NCBI GenBank assembly: GCA_913064995.1
Contig: CAJYBL010000001.1
Span: 1 to 39,155, forward strand
Source: an uncultured Alphaproteobacteria bacterium
GTDB taxonomy: Bacteria > Pseudomonadota > Alphaproteobacteria > Puniceispirillales > Puniceispirillaceae
DNA length: 39,155 nucleotides
Direction: 5' to 3'
Positions 7,210-15,741 of the stretch are shown piece by piece. Under the pieces are notes generated by a model. It searched no databases and was not told the origin of the DNA. It saw nothing but the letters and a program-made list of their open reading frames with translations. How positions within the stretch are numbered: position 1 is the stretch's first letter; each line of letters opens with the position of its first letter. The position numbers and the translations under genes are program-made.

Positions 7210-8616
7210 ATGTCTGCATTTGACAAATTAATGGCCATTCGCGGCTTGCCACTTTCCGAAAAAGACGAAGTTAGCATCACCGGATCGGATCCTGTTTTGA
7301 ACACACATTTCCGACTGGCAGCAACAGCATCGGCGGCGATTGCATGCATTGGGGTTGGGGTCAATGATCTGTGGGAATTGAAAACGGGTCGAAGGCAATC
7401 AATTGCCATTGATGCCGTTGCGGCAACCGCTGCCCTGAAAAGTAAAAATTATTTTCAGGCAAAAAATCCCAATGGTGTTTTTGAAAATGTCACTGATGCA
7501 AGCCATGAGGCAAATCGTGGCCTTACTGGTATTTTCCAGACCAAAGATGGGCGTTGGCTGTTGCCACATTTCGGGCTTGATCATCTGCGCCGCCGCATGT
7601 TGGATCTGTTGCAAGCCGATGCCAATATAGACTCGATTGCCAAAGCTGTTGCCAAATGGGACGCGCTTGAACTGGAAAATGCGATTGACGAGGCACGGGT
7701 TTGCGGGGGTATGATCCGCACGAATGAAGAATGGCTGCAAGAGCCGCATGGCAAAATTTTAGCAGCAAAGCCGGTTGTTGAAATCATCAAGGTTGGCGAT
7801 AGCGAACCCGAACCAATGCCAGCAGGTGATCGTCCATTATCAGGGATAAGGGCGCTTGATCTGACGCGCATCCTTGCCGGACCAATCACTGGCCGCACCC
7901 TTGCCGAGCATGGGGCTGATGTTCTTATGGTTTCGGCACCGCATTTGCCACAGGTTTGGTCTTATGTTGCCGATACAAGCCATGGCAAGCGAAGCTGTTA
8001 TCTGGATTTGCGTGATGAAAGCGAAAAACAGACGCTTCTTGATTTGGTTAAAACTGCTGATGTGTTTTCCCAAGGCTATCGCCCAGATAAGATCAATCAA
8101 ATGGGGTTGGGGCCAGAGGCGTTGGCAGATATTCGCCCCGGCCTTGTTTACGTCTCAATCAATTGTTACGGCGCTGATGGACCGTTTAGCCATCGGGGCG
8201 GTTGGGAACAGATTGCACAAATCATGACAGGCATTGCCGCCGAAGGGGTTCAATCTTCAGCAGGCTACAAGCCGAAAACACTTCCCGCGGCGGCGAATGA
8301 TTATATCACTGGCTATCTTGGCGCTTATGGAACGCTATTGGCGTTGGCACGGCGCGCGCGCGAAGGTGGCAGCTATCATGTCCGCGTGTCATTATGTCAG
8401 ACGGGAATGATGATTTACGATCAGGGCAAAGTCAGTGCGCTACCAGAAAATTTGAATCTTGGGATTAGTGATGTTGAATCGCTTTGCATTGAATCCGACA
8501 GCCATCTTGGCCGGATCAAACATCTGGCACCGGTGTTAAGCTTGTCTGAAACACGGCCACATTGGGCTTTGCCAACACCTAAAATGGGGTCAAATGACCC
8601 ACGCTGGCTTGGCTAA
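7210..8616 (+). CDS. CaiB/BaiF (family III) CoA-transferase with permuted-looking domain order
   Basis: 468 residues from ATG 7210, with AGGGG six bases upstream. Residues about 215-400 match the N-terminal half of family III CoA-transferases: LSGIRALDLTRILAGPITGRTLAEHGADV, YRPDKINQMGLGPEAL, and the segment containing the expected catalytic aspartate, Asp364 in AANDYITGY. The first about 200 residues resemble the C-terminal half (TGRRQSIAIDA, FQTKDGRWLLPHF, a late T-N-E-E-W-L helix). So the half that normally comes last comes first, and the protein ends with only a short tail (APVLSLSETRPHW). These enzymes move CoA between carboxylic acids. The gene converges on the ThDP enzyme 27 bases away. 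Confidence 0.85.
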   Translation: MSAFDKLMAIRGLPLSEKDEVSITGSDPVLNTHFRLAATASAAIACIGVGVNDLWELKTGRRQSIAIDAVAATAALKSKNYFQAKNPNGVFENVTDASHEANRGLTGIFQTKDGRWLLPHFGLDHLRRRMLDLLQADANIDSIAKAVAKWDALELENAIDEARVCGGMIRTNEEWLQEPHGKILAAKPVVEIIKVGDSEPEPMPAGDRPLSGIRALDLTRILAGPITGRTLAEHGADVLMVSAPHLPQVWSYVADTSHGKRSCYLDLRDESEKQTLLDLVKTADVFSQGYRPDKINQMGLGPEALADIRPGLVYVSINCYGADGPFSHRGGWEQIAQIMTGIAAEGVQSSAGYKPKTLPAAANDYITGYLGAYGTLLALARRAREGGSYHVRVSLCQTGMMIYDQGKVSALPENLNLGISDVESLCIESDSHLGRIKHLAPVLSLSETRPHWALPTPKMGSNDPRWLG

Positions 8617-8643
8617 AGGCGCAATGCCATCGATGTAAAAACC

Positions 8644-10257
8644 TTATAGCTCGCGAAGGGCGTTGAATTGATCAACATAACCGCTGGCATCAATCTTGAC
8701 GCCAATCACCGTGGTTTCATTGCTTTTCAACGCCTGTTCTAGGGCGGCAATCAACCCAGCTTCATTGTCAACATTGGTGCCGTTCGCACCAAATCCGCGC
8801 GCCAGATGTTCCCAATCAATGCCGCCAATATGCACGCCATAAGGGTCGATGCCTTTGATGCTTTGTTTGGTTCTGATAAGCCCAACCTCGCCATCATCAA
8901 ACACCAGAATGATGATGGGCAGATTTTCGCGAACCGATGTATGAATATCGGCAACCGCCATTAACAGGCCGCCATCGCCAGTAAAGGCAAGAACAGGTTT
9001 TTCCCGATGCGCCAAACGGGCGGCAAGAGCGCCTGGGATAGCAAATCCCATTGACCCAAGGCCGTTTGAGGTTAGAAATTCACGCGGTCCATAGCTTTGC
9101 CATTTCTGCACCACCAATAGGCGGCTGGCGCCAGCATCACAGGTGGCAATCGTGTCACGGGGCATGATCGCACGCGCACATTCAACAACGCGTTGGGGTG
9201 ACAAGCCGGCGGCAGGCGTGTCCAAGGCTGTGTGAACTCGGTCACGGAATGTTTTCGCCGCTTCAAGCCCCCAGCCAGATCCTTGCGGTACATTTTCCAC
9301 AATGGCTGTTAAAAGCGGGTCTAGCGCGCCAATCACCTCTTCATTGCAAGCGACCAGTGCATCAAGTGATGGATGATTGGCAAAGGACAGAACTTTTGTT
9401 GTATAAGGCCAACCTTTGGGTTGCAATTCAACCGCGTCAAGACCAATGGTGATGATCAAATCGGCTTTGGAAACAAGATCACGCTCAATCAACCCGCCAA
9501 TGATACAGCCCGCGCGTAGCAGGTGATCTTCGGGCATGGCGCCTTTGCATTTTGATGTGGTCAGAACTGGCGCACCAAGATGTTCGGCAAGCACAATCAT
9601 CGCCGGACAGGCATTGTCCCATAGGGTGCCTAGCCCAACAAGCAGCACCGGCCGATCGGCCGCCTTGATCATGGCAACGGCATTTTCGATTCCGCGTGGA
9701 TCGGGCTTGGGATGGTAATAATTCGGCATTAATTTGGGCAGATTCTGCGATGTGCCTGATAGTTTTTTTGTTTCGCTTTGCGGCAGATCAAAATGCACCG
9801 GCCCGGGCGCATAGGCGGTGGCGATGCGGACGGCGCGGCGTAATTGCTGTTTGATGACCTTCGCGTCAATCGCAGTTGACCATTTCACAATCGGCTGCAT
9901 GATGGCCTGATGATCCAACCGTTGGCGAATTCCAATTTCCTGTTCAGGTGATGAATAGCGATCGGTAATCGCAATCAGCGGTGCACGATCCAAAAAGGCA
10001 TGAGCAATACCATTTACCATATTTGTGGCACCGGGGCCACGGGTTGATAAACACACCCCCGGACTGCCGGTAATCTCGCCCCATGTTGCTGCCAGCATCG
10101 CGCCAGCCACTTCTTGTTTCATAAGAATAAAGCGCATGCCTTGTGCTTTGGCAGCTTCCATCAATTCAACTGACTCGCCACCTGGATGGCCAACGATAAA
10201 CGGGGTTCCCATCTGTTTGAAAGCAGCGGCCATTTCCTCAACAGTTGTTGTTGTCAT
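8644..10257 (-). CDS. Thiamine-diphosphate-dependent enzyme, acetolactate-synthase-like
   Basis: 537 residues with all three ThDP-enzyme domains. The N-terminal PYR domain carries the activating glutamate Glu49 (MKQEVAGAMLA) and STRGPGATN; a central nucleotide-binding-like domain follows (VLLVGLGTLWDN); the C-terminal PP domain holds GDG at about 427 (FTGDGGLLMAVADIH). The usual Asn-Asn at the end of the ThDP motif is replaced by Asp-Asp (LVFDDGEVG). Such enzymes decarboxylate 2-keto acids or ligate the resulting carbanion. Lack of a regulatory subunit and the altered motif argue against true acetolactate synthase. Upstream on the same strand, TTT locus 1 ends about 230 bases away beyond a hairpin. 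Confidence 0.85.
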   Translation of the reverse strand: MTTTTVEEMAAAFKQMGTPFIVGHPGGESVELMEAAKAQGMRFILMKQEVAGAMLAATWGEITGSPGVCLSTRGPGATNMVNGIAHAFLDRAPLIAITDRYSSPEQEIGIRQRLDHQAIMQPIVKWSTAIDAKVIKQQLRRAVRIATAYAPGPVHFDLPQSETKKLSGTSQNLPKLMPNYYHPKPDPRGIENAVAMIKAADRPVLLVGLGTLWDNACPAMIVLAEHLGAPVLTTSKCKGAMPEDHLLRAGCIIGGLIERDLVSKADLIITIGLDAVELQPKGWPYTTKVLSFANHPSLDALVACNEEVIGALDPLLTAIVENVPQGSGWGLEAAKTFRDRVHTALDTPAAGLSPQRVVECARAIMPRDTIATCDAGASRLLVVQKWQSYGPREFLTSNGLGSMGFAIPGALAARLAHREKPVLAFTGDGGLLMAVADIHTSVRENLPIIILVFDDGEVGLIRTKQSIKGIDPYGVHIGGIDWEHLARGFGANGTNVDNEAGLIAALEQALKSNETTVIGVKIDASGYVDQFNALREL

Positions 10258-10397
10258 GGTGATTGTCTACCTTTTGAATTTGTCTTTAAATCTAATTAAG
10301 TGAACCAAAATTCTTGCAATCTGTCACTCGCCTAATCAAGCCAAATTAACCGATGGAAAGGTTGGTGGGGCGCCTTGGGAAAGCGGACTGAAATGCA

Positions 10398-10435
10398 AAA
10401 GAGCCATCATTGCAATATTGCAATGATGGCTCTTT
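10398..10435 (-). terminator. Perfect 38-bp palindrome between TTT locus 1 and the ThDP gene
   Basis: Each 19-base arm (starting AAAGAGCCATCATTGCAA) is the exact reverse complement of the other, with the centre between 10416 and 10417. It lies about 50 bases after the tctA stop. Read leftward, the stem is followed by TTTTGCATTTC, giving a short U-tract, so an intrinsic terminator of the tctCBA unit is the simplest explanation. The perfect symmetry down to the centre (GCAATATTGC) would also suit a protein-binding site. Confidence 0.65.
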
Positions 10436-10485
10436 GATCGTTGGGCTTTAAGCCGTTTGAGTTGCCGCGAATGCAGCCAGCAGGC

Positions 10486-12060
10486 TTAGGCTCTCTTGTT
10501 TTTCATCATTGTAGAATAGGCTCTAAAGCCTACGACAATTGCACCAATGATTAGAAAGATTGGCGCATAGGAGAATTTGTTCTGATATTCAAAATTAAAG
10601 AACACCATGATGCCGACATCTGAGATAATCATCGATTGTCTGAAGGCTTCCTCCATGCTGGAGGTTAATACAAATGCGATGATGAACGCAGCGGCTGAGA
10701 AATTGGTACGTCGCATACCATAGCCAATAACACCAAATAAAATGGCAAAGCCAACGTCCCAGATCGAAGCGCGAGAAGAATAGCTCGCAGCGAGTGAGAT
10801 CATGAAAATCACTGGATACAGATATTGTGTTGGCAAAACCGCAATCGCCCTACCAATCAATGGCGCAGCGAAATAGCCGATGATGGCATAAGCGCCAATG
10901 CCAACAAGACCGGCAGCAAACACACCAAAAATAAATTCACGTGGACTCATCATTTGGCCAGCGACAAATAAAGGAGGCTCAGTTGCAAAAATTTGTGGAC
11001 CAACCTGCAATCCATTAACTAGGAACATGCCAATCAGAACTGCAGCGATTGTCGAACCGGGAATTCCCAAAGTTAGAAGGGGAATCATGGATGGTCCCGA
11101 AACAGCATTATTTGCCGATTCTGGTGCTGCAATACCCTCAACAACACCGGTTCCCCATTCATTTTTGTTTTTTGCTCTCCGCTTTTCCTCGCCATAGGCG
11201 ACAAAACAGGCAACCGATGACCCCAAGCCTGGCATCATGCCGATTAAAGATCCATAGATTGATGATCTGAACATAAGCGGAAAACAGCGCTTGAACTCTG
11301 GCCAGGTGAAGTAATGAGCATTTGGATCATCTAGTTTGCTCTTGTCCAAATCGATCATCTTAACTTTTGCAGCTTTTTCGGCCTGAATAATGACCTCTGA
11401 AATAACAAACACACCAATCAAAAGCGGAACAAGCGCCATACCTGATTCCAACTCATCAATTCCCATTGTCATTTTAAACTGGCCGGTAATTGTGTCTTCG
11501 CCAATCAGGGCAATTGCCGCGCCGAAAAGTGTTGATACGATTCCTTTGATGATGCTGTCGCCAACAACGGAGCCAACAACAAAAAAGGCCATCAGATAAA
11601 TCGCAAAATTTTCGGGTGGGCCAAACTTCTTGGTAAAGGCGGCAATGGACACGGCGCCAAAAATCAGCACGAATTCACCAAAATAATCGCCAAAGGCTGA
11701 TGCGACTGTTGCTGTTTTAAGTGCTTTTCCTGCACGCCCAGATTGAGTCATCGGATAGCCATCTTGCATTGTGGCCGCCGATGCCGCAGTTCCGGGTGTG
11801 TTGAATAGAATGGCGGCAATAGACCCACCATATCGTCCCGATTTGCCAATCACATAAAGAAAGGCAAGGCCAGCCAAACCACCAATTTCATCATTATAGG
11901 CGATCAGGATTGGAAGCATCATTGCAATGGCAGCAGCAGCTGTCAGCCCTGGCAAAGCGCCAAAGACAATGCCAACAAAGGCGGCCAGAAAAACAAACCA
12001 AATGGCATAGGGGTCGCTGAAAAGCGTCACAAAGCCACCAAATATATCTTCGAAAAACAT
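10486..12060 (-). CDS. tctA: TctA-family large permease of a tripartite tricarboxylate transporter (locus 1)
   Basis: 524 residues, about 11-12 transmembrane helices, matching the TctA family in length. Family glycine/proline motifs are visible: GALPGLTAAAAIAMMLP (residues about 33-49), FNTPGTAASAAT, and the repeated counterpart TLGIPGSTIAAVLIGMFLVNG about residue 330. This is the membrane pore of a secondary, binding-protein-dependent carboxylate importer driven by the ion gradient. It lies six bases downstream of tctB, so the two are translated together. Substrate of this locus cannot be read; the binding protein at 12682 decides it. Confidence 0.93.
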   Translation of the reverse strand: MFFEDIFGGFVTLFSDPYAIWFVFLAAFVGIVFGALPGLTAAAAIAMMLPILIAYNDEIGGLAGLAFLYVIGKSGRYGGSIAAILFNTPGTAASAATMQDGYPMTQSGRAGKALKTATVASAFGDYFGEFVLIFGAVSIAAFTKKFGPPENFAIYLMAFFVVGSVVGDSIIKGIVSTLFGAAIALIGEDTITGQFKMTMGIDELESGMALVPLLIGVFVISEVIIQAEKAAKVKMIDLDKSKLDDPNAHYFTWPEFKRCFPLMFRSSIYGSLIGMMPGLGSSVACFVAYGEEKRRAKNKNEWGTGVVEGIAAPESANNAVSGPSMIPLLTLGIPGSTIAAVLIGMFLVNGLQVGPQIFATEPPLFVAGQMMSPREFIFGVFAAGLVGIGAYAIIGYFAAPLIGRAIAVLPTQYLYPVIFMISLAASYSSRASIWDVGFAILFGVIGYGMRRTNFSAAAFIIAFVLTSSMEEAFRQSMIISDVGIMVFFNFEYQNKFSYAPIFLIIGAIVVGFRAYSTMMKNKRA

Positions 12061-12066
12061 TAAAAA

Positions 12067-12579
12067 TTAATCCCCGCTAATCAAATTAGTGTAGGGGCGA
12101 AGGTCCAAAAGCACCCCTCTTGGGTCATTCAGTCTCATAATGCCCATGAAAAGCCATTGCATTACAATCGCCATGATAATTCCACCACATATCATTTTCA
12201 GTCTGTCTCTGACGCCAAAGGCATAAAGTGATGTCACGTAGGTTACGATAATTGCAACAAAATAGCCAAACATGACCATCATGATTACAAATACCGCACC
12301 ACAGCCGACGACTAGCGATATTCTCTTCAGGTTGCTCTCAAGAAAGCCATAACCCTCCCTCAATGGGCCGACTTTCCCGCGGAACGCTCTAAGGGCAAGC
12401 CACAGGCCGCCCAGAACTAAGCTTACAGCCAGCGCCATTGGCATTGTGCGCGGCCCAACAGCTTCTTTTGAAACGCCAATAGTGGACGCTTGATAGACAA
12501 AAAATAGGCCTGTCAGCACAACCACCGCGCTGACCCCATACTCCAATTTAACTTTGTAATTGTCGTTTGTCATGGTCAC
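12067..12579 (-). CDS. tctB: TctB-family small permease (TTT locus 1)
   Basis: 170 residues with four predicted transmembrane helices (about 15-33, 48-66, 85-108 and 115-148), the usual size and topology of TctB, the small membrane subunit of TTT transporters. A typical short loop (VGPRTMPMALAVSLVLGG) follows the first helix. Start at ATG 12579 (MTMTNDNYKVK). It is six bases upstream of tctA and about 100 bases downstream of the binding-protein gene, from which it is separated by a hairpin. Confidence 0.9.
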   Translation of the reverse strand: MTMTNDNYKVKLEYGVSAVVVLTGLFFVYQASTIGVSKEAVGPRTMPMALAVSLVLGGLWLALRAFRGKVGPLREGYGFLESNLKRISLVVGCGAVFVIMMVMFGYFVAIIVTYVTSLYAFGVRDRLKMICGGIIMAIVMQWLFMGIMRLNDPRGVLLDLRPYTNLISGD

Positions 12580-12630
12580 CTCAGTCTTCAGGATTAATGC
12601 TTTAGATATGCAAACTAAAAATAAAATAAA

Positions 12631-12660
12631 AGGGGCAAGCCAAAAGCATAGCTTGCCCCT
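12631..12660 (-). terminator. Hairpin between tctC and tctB, terminator or attenuator
   Basis: AGGGGCAAGC (12631-12640) pairs perfectly with GCTTGCCCCT (12651-12660) around a 10-base loop. On the leftward transcript the stem is followed by TTTTATTTTATTTTT, a strong U-tract. It starts 21 bases after the tctC stop, inside the presumed operon. Confidence 0.75.
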
Positions 12661-12681
12661 ATAGTTGTAATTGACCAGTTC

Positions 12682-13656
12682 TTACTGGCTGCTGAGGATT
12701 TTTTCCACAACAGGACCCATGGTCTTGTACATTACGTTTTGAGCTTTTACAGCTGCGTCTGCGTCAACATAAAAAGCACCTAGATTGTTCTTCTTCATGA
12801 ACTTTTTGAAGCCTTTGATACCAGCGATGTGTTTAATCGCTGAGCCAACTTTTGTTTTGACTTCGTCTGAAACGCCTTTTGGCGCGAACAAGCAGAACAG
12901 GCCGGTAAAGTCAGCGCCGTTCATGCCTTGCTCCTTGAAGGTAGCTAGGTCTTTCATTGTTGGATCGCGATCAGCACCGGCAGTTGCCAATGGACGGATG
13001 GTGTCCTCAAAGCCAGCAATGGTGTTATTACCGCCAAAAACTGACTCAACTGACTGTGATACCAGAGCAGCACGTGCTTTTGATCCGCCTTTGAATGGGA
13101 CCTTCTTGTGTGGAATGCCGTAAGTATCAAAGAAAAGATGACCAATGCCCGAGTGCATGGTTGTGGCACCAGATGTGCCCCAAGTATGCGTTTTGCCGGA
13201 CGCTTTTGCAGCGGCAACAAACTCGGCTATATTTTTGGCAGGGTGTGATGAGTGTACCTGCAGTGAGGTCACAAGCTGTGACATGCAACCAAGGTTAACC
13301 CAATCATCCTTTACGCTGTATGGCTTGTCTTTGCCTTTTGCCAGCTCACCAACAATAAAGGTACCGATGTTGATCATGTAAAGAGTATGTCCGTCGGCCT
13401 TTTCACCAAGGACCATTTTGGCAGCTTTCTGACCTGATGCACCTGGCAAGTTAACGATATAGGCAGGCTGTCCAGCCATGCTCTCGGCTTCATGCATGTA
13501 TGACGCAAAACCACGCGAAGTTGTGTCAGTGCCGCCACCAGCAGAAAATCCAACTAAGATCTTTACTGGCTTCTCAGGGTAAGCAGCTAACGCTGCACCT
13601 GATGCAAGGCTGAATGCTGCTGCAACACTAAGCACAGCCGATTTACTAAATCCCAT
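12682..13656 (-). CDS. tctC: TctC/Bug-family periplasmic solute-binding protein (TTT locus 1)
   Basis: 324 residues with a signal peptide (cleavage likely after ALA at about residue 24) followed by the Bug-family opening AYPEKPVKILVGFSAGGGTDT, whose glycine-rich loop binds the ligand carboxylate. WGTSGATTMHS and VPFKGGSKARAAL are the expected second and third ligand-loop regions. It captures a carboxylic acid in the periplasm and hands it to TctAB. GGAGG lies just upstream of ATG 13656. A hairpin with a long T-run follows the gene, so it is probably made in excess over the permease. The exact ligand is unknown. Confidence 0.92.
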   Translation of the reverse strand: MGFSKSAVLSVAAAFSLASGAALAAYPEKPVKILVGFSAGGGTDTTSRGFASYMHEAESMAGQPAYIVNLPGASGQKAAKMVLGEKADGHTLYMINIGTFIVGELAKGKDKPYSVKDDWVNLGCMSQLVTSLQVHSSHPAKNIAEFVAAAKASGKTHTWGTSGATTMHSGIGHLFFDTYGIPHKKVPFKGGSKARAALVSQSVESVFGGNNTIAGFEDTIRPLATAGADRDPTMKDLATFKEQGMNGADFTGLFCLFAPKGVSDEVKTKVGSAIKHIAGIKGFKKFMKKNNLGAFYVDADAAVKAQNVMYKTMGPVVEKILSSQ

Positions 13657-13892
13657 TTTTTTCCTCCAATAGGTTTTTTAAATTTTAGATAGAAACACTT
13701 ATAAAAACATTAGCCTAAAATTTGTGGTCAGTTTGGCCTTTTCTGTCAATAATATTCTGATATTTTCTGCCAAATTTATGTCAAATACGGTGAAATTATA
13801 ATAGCAAGAGGCAATGTCTTGTGATTAATGTTTTCTAAGCAAATTTTTTTCTCAAGGTCTGATCTTGGCAGATCATTCCAAGGACAAATGCA
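13657..13892. promoter_or_regulatory. Divergent promoter region of tctC (left) and quinone oxidoreductase (right)
   Basis: 236 bases without a gene, A+T rich. On the leftward strand two perfect TTGACA hexamers occur, at 13749-13744 and 13784-13779, spaced 35 bases. The first is followed 18 bases later by ACAAAT (13725-13720), a fair -10 element, giving a plausible sigma-70 promoter for tctC. No clear operator was seen. Confidence 0.4.
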
Positions 13893-14891
13893 ATGCAACA
13901 ATCCCCAAAAACAATGCGCACCGTTGGCGTTCATACCCCTGGTGGGCCGGACGCGCTGGAAATCATCAATGTCCCAGTGCCTATTGCAACGGGGCGTGAC
14001 CTGTTGATCAAAGTGCATGCTGCCGGCGTCAATGGTGCGGATTTGCGCGAACGCGAGGGCAAATATCCCGTGCCGTCCGGCGCCCCCGATATTATGGGGC
14101 TTGAGGTTTCAGGCGAAATTGTTGCTGTTGGCGAGGCATGTGAACGCTTTCGGCCGGGCGATAGGGTTTGTGCGCTATTGATTGGTGGTGGCTATGCCGA
14201 ATATGCGATTGCGCCAGAAGGCCAATGTATGGCCATTCCTGACGGGGTGTCGGTCATTAATGCGGCTGGCTTGCCCGAAGTTTTCTGCACAGTATGGACG
14301 AATATGATGGATCGCTGCCAGTTGCAAGCTGGTGAAACCGTGTTGGTTCAGGGTGGCACAAGCGGTATTGGTTTTGCTGCGATCAAGATTGCAAAGGCTT
14401 TTGGTGCCACGGTTTTTGCCACTGCACGAAACGAAATCAAATGTGCGGCAATTCGCCGATTTGGCGCTGACGCTGCGATTAATTATAAAACTGACGATTT
14501 TCTAGACGTGGCGCGTAACCTGACCGACGGTCGCGGTGTTGATGTTATCATTGATATTATTGGCGGTGATTATTTGCCAAAGGAGGTCAAGCTTCTTGCC
14601 CATGGCGGGCGGCTGATGATCATCAATCTTCGCGGTGGTAAAATCGCCGAAATCGATTTTGGCCAGATCCATAGCAAACATCTTACCGTGACAGGCGCGC
14701 GCTTGCGGCCACGGTCTATAGCTGAAAAATCTGCAATCTGCCGATCGTTGGAGACGTATGTTTGGCCAAAATTTAAAGACCAGACCATTACACCAGAAAC
14801 ATATGCAACCTTCCCATTTGCTGAGGCAGCCGCAGCGCATCGTTTGATGGAATCAAGCGATCATATTGGCAAGATTCTTCTTGTGCCGTAA
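13893..14891 (+). CDS. NAD(P)H:quinone oxidoreductase, PIG3-like MDR family
   Basis: 332 residues of the zinc-independent medium-chain dehydrogenase/reductase superfamily. The N-terminal GroES-like domain shows AAGVNGADLREREGKYPVP and GLEVSGEIVAVGE. The Rossmann domain has VLVQGGTSGIGFAAIKIAKAFGA (about residues 148-170). The C-terminus PFAEAAAAHRLMES-DHIGKILLVP is typical of the PIG3/TP53I3 group, which reduces quinones with NADPH. Zinc-binding cysteines of alcohol dehydrogenases are absent. AAGGA lies about seven bases before ATG 13893. It ends eight bases from the convergent tupA gene. Confidence 0.9.
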   Translation: MQQSPKTMRTVGVHTPGGPDALEIINVPVPIATGRDLLIKVHAAGVNGADLREREGKYPVPSGAPDIMGLEVSGEIVAVGEACERFRPGDRVCALLIGGGYAEYAIAPEGQCMAIPDGVSVINAAGLPEVFCTVWTNMMDRCQLQAGETVLVQGGTSGIGFAAIKIAKAFGATVFATARNEIKCAAIRRFGADAAINYKTDDFLDVARNLTDGRGVDVIIDIIGGDYLPKEVKLLAHGGRLMIINLRGGKIAEIDFGQIHSKHLTVTGARLRPRSIAEKSAICRSLETYVWPKFKDQTITPETYATFPFAEAAAAHRLMESSDHIGKILLVP

Positions 14892-14899
14892 TCGGAAAT

Positions 14900-15706
14900 C
14901 TATTCTGCGTTTGGAAAAAACAGCTGTTTGCCATCTAATTTGAAACTGGCAATGGCAGCTTGTCCCTTTGCTGAAATCAGCCAATCGATAAATATCTGAC
15001 CTTCCTTTGATCTGACATTTGGGCATTTTTGCGAATCAACAAGCATAACACCATAGGGATTGAAAAGGCGTTGATCGCCCTCGACCATGATTTTGAAATC
15101 TGCCTTATTCGCATGTGCGCCCCATGAGGCGCGATCACTTAAAGCATAGGCGCCCATTCCAACGGCGGCGTTCAAGGTCGTCCCCATTCCCGAGCCGGTT
15201 TCGCGGTACCAATCACCCGAACTTGCCGCCTGATCAACCTTTGCCATTGCCCATAAGGATTTTTCCTTGCTATGCGTTCCTGAATCATCCCCGCGTGACG
15301 CAAATTTTGATTTCGAATTGGCGATTTTTACCATCGCGGTAGTTACATCCTTGCCGCCAGCAATGCCTGCCGGATCACCTGCCGGGCCAATCACCACAAA
15401 ATCATTATACATGACATCATAACGCTGCTTGGCATAGCCTGCGGCAACGAACTGGTCTTCGCGTTTCCGGCTATGCACCAAAAGGACATCGCCATCACAA
15501 TTCATCGCATTCTTGATCGCCGCACCGGTTCCAACCGCAACCACATTCACCGTAATGCCGGTATCGATTTTGACCATTGGCAGAATATAATCATAAAGAC
15601 CGGCGTTTTTTGTCGATGTTGTTGATTGAACAAGAATCCTACTATCGGCCATTGCGGTGGTGGCAAGGCAGGCGGCGCTAACAGCAAACAAAACCGCAAA
15701 TTTCAT
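14900..15706 (-). CDS. tupA: Tungstate-binding periplasmic protein
   Basis: 268 residues with a signal peptide (cleaved after TAMA at about residue 20). The mature start RILVQSTTSTKNAGLYDYI, the VAVGTGAAI loop and YNDFVVIGPAGDPAG are hallmarks of the TupA group of oxyanion-binding proteins, which bind tungstate with very high affinity and discriminate against molybdate. GGAGC lies seven bases upstream of ATG 15706. It is the last gene of the leftward tupB-tupC-tupA unit, 35 bases after tupC. Tungstate supplies enzymes such as W-formate dehydrogenases; none is in the window. Confidence 0.88.
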   Translation of the reverse strand: MKFAVLFAVSAACLATTAMADSRILVQSTTSTKNAGLYDYILPMVKIDTGITVNVVAVGTGAAIKNAMNCDGDVLLVHSRKREDQFVAAGYAKQRYDVMYNDFVVIGPAGDPAGIAGGKDVTTAMVKIANSKSKFASRGDDSGTHSKEKSLWAMAKVDQAASSGDWYRETGSGMGTTLNAAVGMGAYALSDRASWGAHANKADFKIMVEGDQRLFNPYGVMLVDSQKCPNVRSKEGQIFIDWLISAKGQAAIASFKLDGKQLFFPNAE

Positions 15707-15741
15707 AAAGGCTCCTTTGGCAGATGCCGTCTATCGGGCGG

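Noticed and set aside
7022..7252. 76-codon leftward frame ahead of the spermidine-synthase-like gene
   Set aside because: Lies in the divergent promoter region, overlaps the CoA-transferase start and has no ribosome-binding site or motif.
7210..10257. Oxalate degradation pair (formyl-CoA transferase plus oxalyl-CoA decarboxylase)
   Set aside because: The genes converge rather than form an operon, the CoA-transferase is rearranged and the ThDP protein lacks the expected Asn motif of oxalyl-CoA decarboxylase.
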